The translations under genes and the position numbers were made by a program. From NCBI RefSeq assembly GCF_016859285.1, contig NC_053411.1:6111001-6175000 (forward strand): a stretch of 64,000 nt of DNA. Reading direction: 5' to 3'. Positions 58,901-64,000 of the stretch are shown here, one piece after another (position 1 is the stretch's first letter; each line of letters begins with the position of its first letter). The DNA is from Xiphias gladius. Lineage: Eukaryota > Chordata > Actinopteri > Istiophoriformes > Xiphiidae. Below the pieces are notes generated by a model. That model did not search any database. It was not told where the DNA came from and saw nothing but the letters and a program-made list of their open reading frames with translations.

Positions 58901-58931
58901 ATTGCTAATTTAAAAGTACCTTTTTTTCCAT
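52979..58931 (-). CDS. pced1: PC-esterase domain-containing protein 1 (PCED1/FAM113 family)
   Basis: Ten coding exons (minus, 5' to 3': 58920-58931, 58155-58236, 57904-57983, 57356-57588, 56291-56441, 55019-55265, 54717-54785, 54106-54179, 53354-53561, 52979-53127) sum to 1305 nt in phase: 434 aa, close to human PCED1A (454) and PCED1B (432). The GDSL/SGNH-like fold is visible: [13 protein letters not shown] with Ser31, the [14 protein letters not shown] block, [12 protein letters not shown], and DGVHW with Asp233 and His236 at the catalytic positions. The C-terminal 150 residues are His/Pro/Tyr/Arg-rich and low in complexity, as in the family. The substrate is unknown; members are predicted acyl-esterases. 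[21 protein letters not shown] resembles PCED1B slightly more than PCED1A, but the paralogue is not decided. The first coding exon holds only four codons (MEKK); the intron after 57904 has a GC donor. Exons 54717-54785 and 54106-54179 are supported by phase and splice sites, not by homology. Confidence 0.88.
57791..57830 (+). repeat. short teleost interspersed-repeat fragment
   Basis: 'ttggcagacgcttttgtcc' followed by 'aaagcaacatacaa' is a phrase found scattered in many fish genomes (usually 'gcagacgcttttatccaaag'). It sits in a pced1 intron 75 bases downstream of the GC-donor exon. The family is not assigned. Confidence 0.5.
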
Positions 58932-59040
58932 AGGGAAAGCCCGACTTCGCGTTTGCAGCGCAACACTGGCGACTTCCTCTTATGGAAAGTAGTTAAGGTT
59001 TGTCCAGAAAGTGAGCAGATTTGTTGCTAGGCACTATTTA

Positions 59041-59063
59041 AAAAAAAAAAAAAAAAAAAAAAA
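59041..59063. repeat. poly(A) tract upstream of pced1
   Basis: A run of about 23 A lies 110 bases upstream of the pced1 start codon on the plus strand (poly(T) on the gene's sense strand). Confidence 0.9.
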
Positions 59064-59198
59064 AGTCGTTTAAGGGATGTGAAAAGTCAGTAAATCTAGC
59101 GACAAAGGCCCTAAATTGGCAACACTGGCAGTAAACGCCTCCCTCCCCTCTACGGCGTAATAGAAACTACTCGCGCCACTTTATCTTGACAGAGCAAC

Positions 59199-59280
59199 GG
59201 CCAATGGCGTAACTCCAACACTCGGCCGGCCGACCAATGGTGTAACTCCAACACTAAGTCAGTCAGTCAGTCAGTCAGTC
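59199..59280. promoter_or_regulatory. pced1 promoter region with duplicated CCAAT unit and AGTC microsatellite
   Basis: Two 24-base units, 59199-59222 and 59232-59255, share 22 of 24 positions, and each contains CCAATGG followed by GTAACTCCAACACT. They flank a CGGCCGGCCG palindrome. Six AGTC units follow at 59257-59280. CCAAT boxes bind NF-Y and usually lie within 100-200 bases of a start site. The location about 270-320 bases upstream of the pced1 ATG fits its promoter. Confidence 0.55.
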
Positions 59281-59299
59281 ACGGACAATCTGTTTGTAA

Positions 59300-60089
59300 G
59301 GCTGGCCTCTGTTGCGGCCCAGCCAAAAGGTAATAAAATGAAGATTAAATTTGCCAGTTTAAATTTCGGATTCTGTCTCTAAATTATGATATTAATTCAC
59401 TTTTAAAATGGAATTGCAAAAATGAATATTAAAAAGTCTTTCAAATTGAACAAGTTGTTAATACATTTACTTGTGTATCATATTCTACAGTCAGATTAAT
59501 TTGTTAGGGGCCAAGGGGCAAAAACAATCTTGCTGCAACACCCTGCATATTCATGTTTGTCCATTGTTCATTTGCCCTTCAATGTTTCATTGTTAGTTTG
59601 AAATAAATTGATTAAACACTAATTAACAAACTAACCAACAGTTTCTGATGGTGAAGAACTCCATGTGTCTTATCAAGCTCTTCAAACAACTTATCAGCTG
59701 TAAAGATCACTGTCAGTTTAGCACCACTCTGGCACAGGGGAGACCCTTTAAAGAGAGACAATGCCTTTACTAAAATAAGGTTCTTATATATAAACTCAAC
59801 AACAAATACTGGTTGTGTTACCTTCAATTTTAGGACAGGATTAAGATTTGAATTGTAGAATGTAGATCAATGCACACAGTCCTTCTACACTTGTTTTGAG
59901 AGGGCTTTGCTTTGGTGGATAAGCAAATGACATTCATGCAGGAAAAGATGTTTCCAAAGCATACTCAGAAAGGTGTTGCCAGTAAGAGTTTTGATAAGGA
60001 TTTACAGGATGAATTGGGAGATGGAAAATTTTTAAAATCCATAAATAAACTTAAAAGAACAGCCTCAAATGCCTTTCATAAAAACATTC
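59300..60089. other. spacer between pced1 promoter and rpgrip1 3' end
   Basis: Short open frames on both strands (about 59612-59827 minus and 59912-60223 plus) match no family I recognise and lack splice or promoter support. I treat the region as non-coding. On the minus strand, TTTATT at 60090-60095 is the likely rpgrip1 poly(A) signal. Confidence 0.4.
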
Positions 60090-60095
60090 TTTATT
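60090..60095 (-). terminator. rpgrip1 poly(A) signal
   Basis: TTTATT on the plus strand reads AATAAA on the minus strand, about 120 bases beyond the rpgrip1 stop. Confidence 0.55.
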
Positions 60096-60216
60096 TCATT
60101 GCTTTTGGAAATGTTGAAGAAGAGGCTTCGAACAGGGAGAGAACGGCTCCTCTGTGTGCTCAAAACTGTTTCATACAGAACACAACTTGTATCTGTTCAT
60201 CTCATACTTTTTACTT

Positions 60217-63200
60217 TCAGTAGAAGTCACTGTCATCATCATCATAATCTATCACTCGTATCTGATCTTTTTTCTTCTCTTCCTCCTGCTCCTCCTCTTC
60301 CCTCTGCTCCTCCTCCTCTTCTTCTTCTTCATCTGTCTTGTCTTCTCTCGTGGTCTCATCTTTCTGGTGATACTCCTGGTATATCCCTGTCAGAGCTTTT
60401 GCTGCTTCTAGAGACACTTTCAGATTTCCTATCACCTCCTTGTCTTCATCCATACTCATGACTGGAGGAAACAGAAACACAGAGGTCCAAATATTATAAG
60501 AAAATTCCATGTCTTTACACAGTATCCAAGCAGGAATATGAAAGAGCATCTGCCACAGCCTGAATCTGAAGTAGGGAAATGATAAATATACACAACACTG
60601 TACAAATTCTTTACATAAACCCCTACTTTTATATATGCTTACTATGGTACCAGCCACACCTTTTTGTTTTCAGCATCTACACGGTTTGCTAAGCAGCCTG
60701 CTTATAAATTTTCATTAATAATCAGGTATAAAATAATTATAGCTATAGCATGAAAAATATTGGACGTGGAGAGGTGAAAGTGGTATAACACAAGTTAATC
60801 ACTGTTGCTTTAATTAGTTTTAAGAGACTTTGTATTTTAGTTCAGCGGCATCAATTATGGTCGCCCATATATAAAAAAAACACACCCAACATACAGTATT
60901 TTCACTTTTTCTTTTGCGTGATCACAAAAAAAGTTCTTGCACACTCACTTTGAAGTCTCAGCGGTAGGTGTGTCGGATGGAAAAATTAGAATTAGAGAAC
61001 AAAAGGCAAAATCCCAACTGATGAATTTTACCTGGTGAAGGTCTGAGGAGTGAAACATTGTGATGGACAGTGTTCAGGGTTTTTGCCTTTTGTTCTCCAA
61101 TTTTTCTTTTGCAAAACCCCCCCCCACAAAATATAACACCCACTACCAGTACCCACTGTCAATCTGTTGTTCAATGACATCATTTCCTGTAAGCAGTAAT
61201 TCTTGTAGGTCCAGAAAAGCGTGTCCGACATCCACACACTCTTCATCATCGTCCATAGGCTCACTGACTACTGTGAACTTTAACCTGCCATGAGACACAC
61301 GGGCATACATCGTTAAATTTTGTGGTTTGGGTCTACAGACATCCATAAAGAGAAGAGACATAATGTGTACAGTTACAAAAAAAACACAAATGGTGCGACC
61401 TGCCCTGGTTGGGGTCAGTGCCCTCCAGCATGGTGTAGAGATACTGTCTGAGCGGAGCTGACTGTGAACCGTCCACATAGATCACTAAGAAAGACGAGAG
61501 AGAGATTTGGGCTTTATAAAGGAGCTATGAAATAAAAACTCGATAGAACCACAAAAAGCTCGCCTTTCACCTCGTGTGAAGTTGTAGTGGATCTCCTCTC
61601 CCTCTGTGGGTTTGCGGAGGGACATTGGTGTTTCGGTCGTCTCCATGGGGACGCCCAGCAGCCGATATTCCACATAAACACGCTGCACCGACTCGTCTAG
61701 TGCCACGCGTGAGGACGGTTCAAACGCCAGGGACAGAATCTCGACTCTCAGCTTGTTTCCCTGAAACAAAATGAAATTCATTTCATAACCAGTTACTGAG
61801 CAGATGAAACACACTCACCCCTGACTGACATATTTATAAATCTATTTATATTCATATATCTATTTATAGATATTTCAGACTTTTTTCAGACCTATACTAG
61901 ATCCAAAGATCTACAAATGACAATAATAAGACAATACGATGCTTAAGTTTTCCTTCTTTTCTTTTCATTATACATTTTCTCTCAATCACTCAGTAATTTG
62001 TACCTTTCTCATTTTTCGTTTAGGTGGAATGACGATTATGACGCTTTGTGAGGAACTTGACTCTGAAGACCCAGGGGCTTCACTGTCTCCTGCAGCAGCT
62101 GTACAGTAAACAAAAAAAACAAAACAAAAAACATGAGAAGAACAGGATTTATTTCATTTTAAATTCGACTGACAGAACTGAAAATTAAAGGCCTGTCAGT
62201 ATGTGACAGCTTCATATGTGTACCATGCATATTTTGCATAATAAACGCCTATATTTTGTAAATGTTTTGAGGTTAAATTGGTTATTATATAATGTTTTTG
62301 GTTTTTCCTTGCTTATTTACACAATGGCAGTGTAAGATTTCAAACTACAGAGAGATACTTGAGGCATGCGTTTACAGGCCTATTATGTGTATGTGAATAG
62401 TTACCACTCTCACTCCTCCCCTCTTCTTCCTCCTCTTCATCTGCTGACACCTGATCCACAGAGAGAAGGTCCTAAGAAAAGAAATGAGATACGAGCCAAT
62501 ACACCAGCCAGCCAGTTGTCAACTGGTGTCTTCTAATTTCTAATTACTCTTGCTTCTCCTTCCAAAACATTGTTTTAAATGATGTGTGTTTTCTGTGAAA
62601 ATGGCTCTACCACATGCTGTTTTAAGGCCCATTACAAAACCGTGAATGAGCTACTACCTGAGTCCTGGCATCGCTGGCAGAGCTTCTTCTCGACAGTGTG
62701 GCTGGTGACTGTCTGGGAGACGTTCCCTCTGAAAATCTTAAAATAAGATTCCATAATTTTATATATATCTTTTCATTATTTTATCTTAATTAATCTTGAA
62801 AATAATTGACATTATAAGAAAGCACAGATGGCATGACATATTTAATCACATTATATATTTTGAGTGTTTAGGTTGATTTAAGTTGAATTGTTTCTAACAA
62901 TTCAAATCTGTTTACACTTTTTATGACAGCTGGCTCTAAGAAGATCCTATTTCCTTTTTTGTCCTTCTACATATAAAAATTAAAACTCCTACAACTTTTA
63001 GAACATCAAGCATGACGACAAAAAGATAATGGATTTTTAAAAGAAAAAAATCATTAACTTACTTGCTAGCTGGTAAATGAGAGGGTGTGGTCAGTCTTGG
63101 CTCAGATATCATCCGAGGTGTGCCCTGGTAAAAGTCAGGTGACCTCTTGGTGGAGCTCTTCCGGTCTGTGGACCGATTTGTGTCCAGAGGTTTCACAGAG

Positions 63201-63906
63201 GTTATTTGCTCTGGTCGTATGTTTTGTGAGCTCTTATGTTTGACAGTTGGAGGCCGAGGCTGTAAAGAGATGAATATACTAGTGAACAAAATTATCATGA
63301 AAACATGCAGTTCAGCTGTGAATATTCTACTTTTGTAGGTGCTTAAACATTACCAGGGCTTTTGTCTCTTTCTGCACTGCTTTGGTTTCCTTTGGCTCAA
63401 GTAGCTGAGTCTGTGGTAAAGCCAAAGAAACACAGGAATCAAGCTAGTGAACTGGGGGTATGTTTGAACATGCGTTTTAGCATTTATACATCAATGTTTT
63501 AGGAATTCTTCACCCAGAAGTCCGTTGACATAATGTCAGTAAACTGAACGCTCCTTAGAAATACATTAGTTATTGGGGGGGTTAATGGTGTCATTGCTTT
63601 TTTTTAATCAGTTCATGTACTCTTTAAACAAAATGCATACAGTGAGAGCATTACTGGTAATTCCCAAACTTTTTGACACAGCAGATTAAAAAATTACCTT
63701 CACTCTGGGCTTGGCTATGGGCCTCTGTGACACCTCAGCCTCTTCCCTCCTCCTCTCCTCCCTCTCAGTGCTAACCATTGGTCTGGCCTGTCTTCCCTGT
63801 CTACCCAGCGAGTCATCCGCCGGTGGCTGGAAGGGGTACTTCCATTTTATTATGACTCTGACCATGCCCCGAGGTCCACCAGCTGGATCCCTCAGAACAT
63901 AGTCAC
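60217..63906 (-). CDS. rpgrip1: RPGR-interacting protein 1, C-terminal part (gene continues past the right edge)
   Basis: Ten exons (minus, 5' to 3': 63698-63906, 63354-63410, 63063-63259, 62658-62736, 62405-62471, 62004-62098, 61571-61760, 61400-61484, 61157-61284, 60217-60461) keep phase and give about 449 residues plus stop. The first exon ends a C2 domain (VRVIIKWKYPFQPP). A low-complexity Ser/Arg/Glu linker follows. Then comes the RPGR-interacting C2-like domain: RVEILSLAFEP, VYVEYRLLGVP, TETPMSLRKPTEGEEIHYNF, GTDPNQGRLKFTVVSEP, VIEQQIDI, IGNLKVSLEAAKAL. The ETETPvSLRKP and DPnQGrLKFTVVS blocks match RPGRIP1 better than RPGRIP1L. RPGRIP1 anchors RPGR at the photoreceptor connecting cilium; human loss causes Leber congenital amaurosis. 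The acceptor for the 62658-62736 exon was placed at ATTTTAAG because only that one keeps frame. The tail beyond the domain is unusually acidic. The poly(A) signal lies about 120 bases after the stop. Confidence 0.82.
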
Positions 63907-64000
63907 CTGGCAGGACAGAGAGAAGCATTTCCAAACTGCTGCATGGGTCATTTAAGACCAGATCCTCTCACTTTTTAAAGTGCTAATTCTGAAATGCAGA

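Noticed and set aside
59612-60223. Two overlapping-region open frames (minus about 59612-59827, plus about 59912-60223) between pced1 and rpgrip1
   Set aside because: No recognisable domain, splice signals or promoter; the plus one runs into the rpgrip1 3' UTR and last exon antisense.
62658-62728. Alternative acceptor (TTTTCAG) for the rpgrip1 exon at 62658
   Set aside because: Joining there breaks phase with the upstream exon ending at 63063; the acceptor eight bases upstream (ending exon at 62736) restores it.

Overview
The window is vertebrate nuclear DNA, almost certainly from a teleost fish. It carries multi-exon genes with GT-AG introns and recognisable fish orthologues. Intergenic gaps are compact. 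Interspersed DNA is dominated by Tc1-type transposons, a palindromic MITE, CA/TG microsatellites and short SINE-like fragments. The species cannot be named from the sequence alone.

Layout from left to right: (1) 1-751, an internally deleted Tc1-like transposon cut by the window edge. (2) 953-4568 (+), a TMEM88 membrane protein gene with two coding exons. (3) 6132-6295 (-), a full-length U1 snRNA gene with matching promoter-like elements upstream of it. (4) 8235-11321 (+), a seven-exon EF-hand gene best matching CABP4. (5) 13619-33845 (-), a 19-coding-exon TDRD7 gene (three LOTUS and several Tudor domains), convergent with cabp4; its introns hold a 1.17-kb Tc1 element, a MITE, a possible LTR fossil and a long TG tract. 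(6) 38583-51503 (+), a 32-exon DCTN1 (dynactin p150Glued) gene, head-to-head with tdrd7. (7) 52979-58931 (-), a ten-coding-exon PCED1-family gene (GDSL/SGNH-like esterase fold), convergent with dctn1. (8) 60217 to beyond the right edge (-), the 3' half of an RPGRIP1 gene.

I assembled the coding exons by hand from splice sites and frame. In the four complete spliced genes beyond tmem88, every exon junction keeps phase: tdrd7 gives 1149 aa, dctn1 1294 aa, pced1 434 aa and cabp4 219 aa. tmem88 gives 227 aa.

The genes do not form an operon-like unit; this is ordinary vertebrate gene-dense DNA. Three neighbours are eye-linked in mammals: CABP4 (photoreceptor synapse), TDRD7 (lens RNA granules) and RPGRIP1 (photoreceptor connecting cilium). 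DCTN1 is a general dynein cofactor. I found no wholly new system. The points most worth a second look are the U1 gene with its upstream motifs, an RG/G-rich insert in Tdrd7, a GC-AG intron in pced1, a cluster of microexons in dctn1 and a long acidic tail on Rpgrip1.
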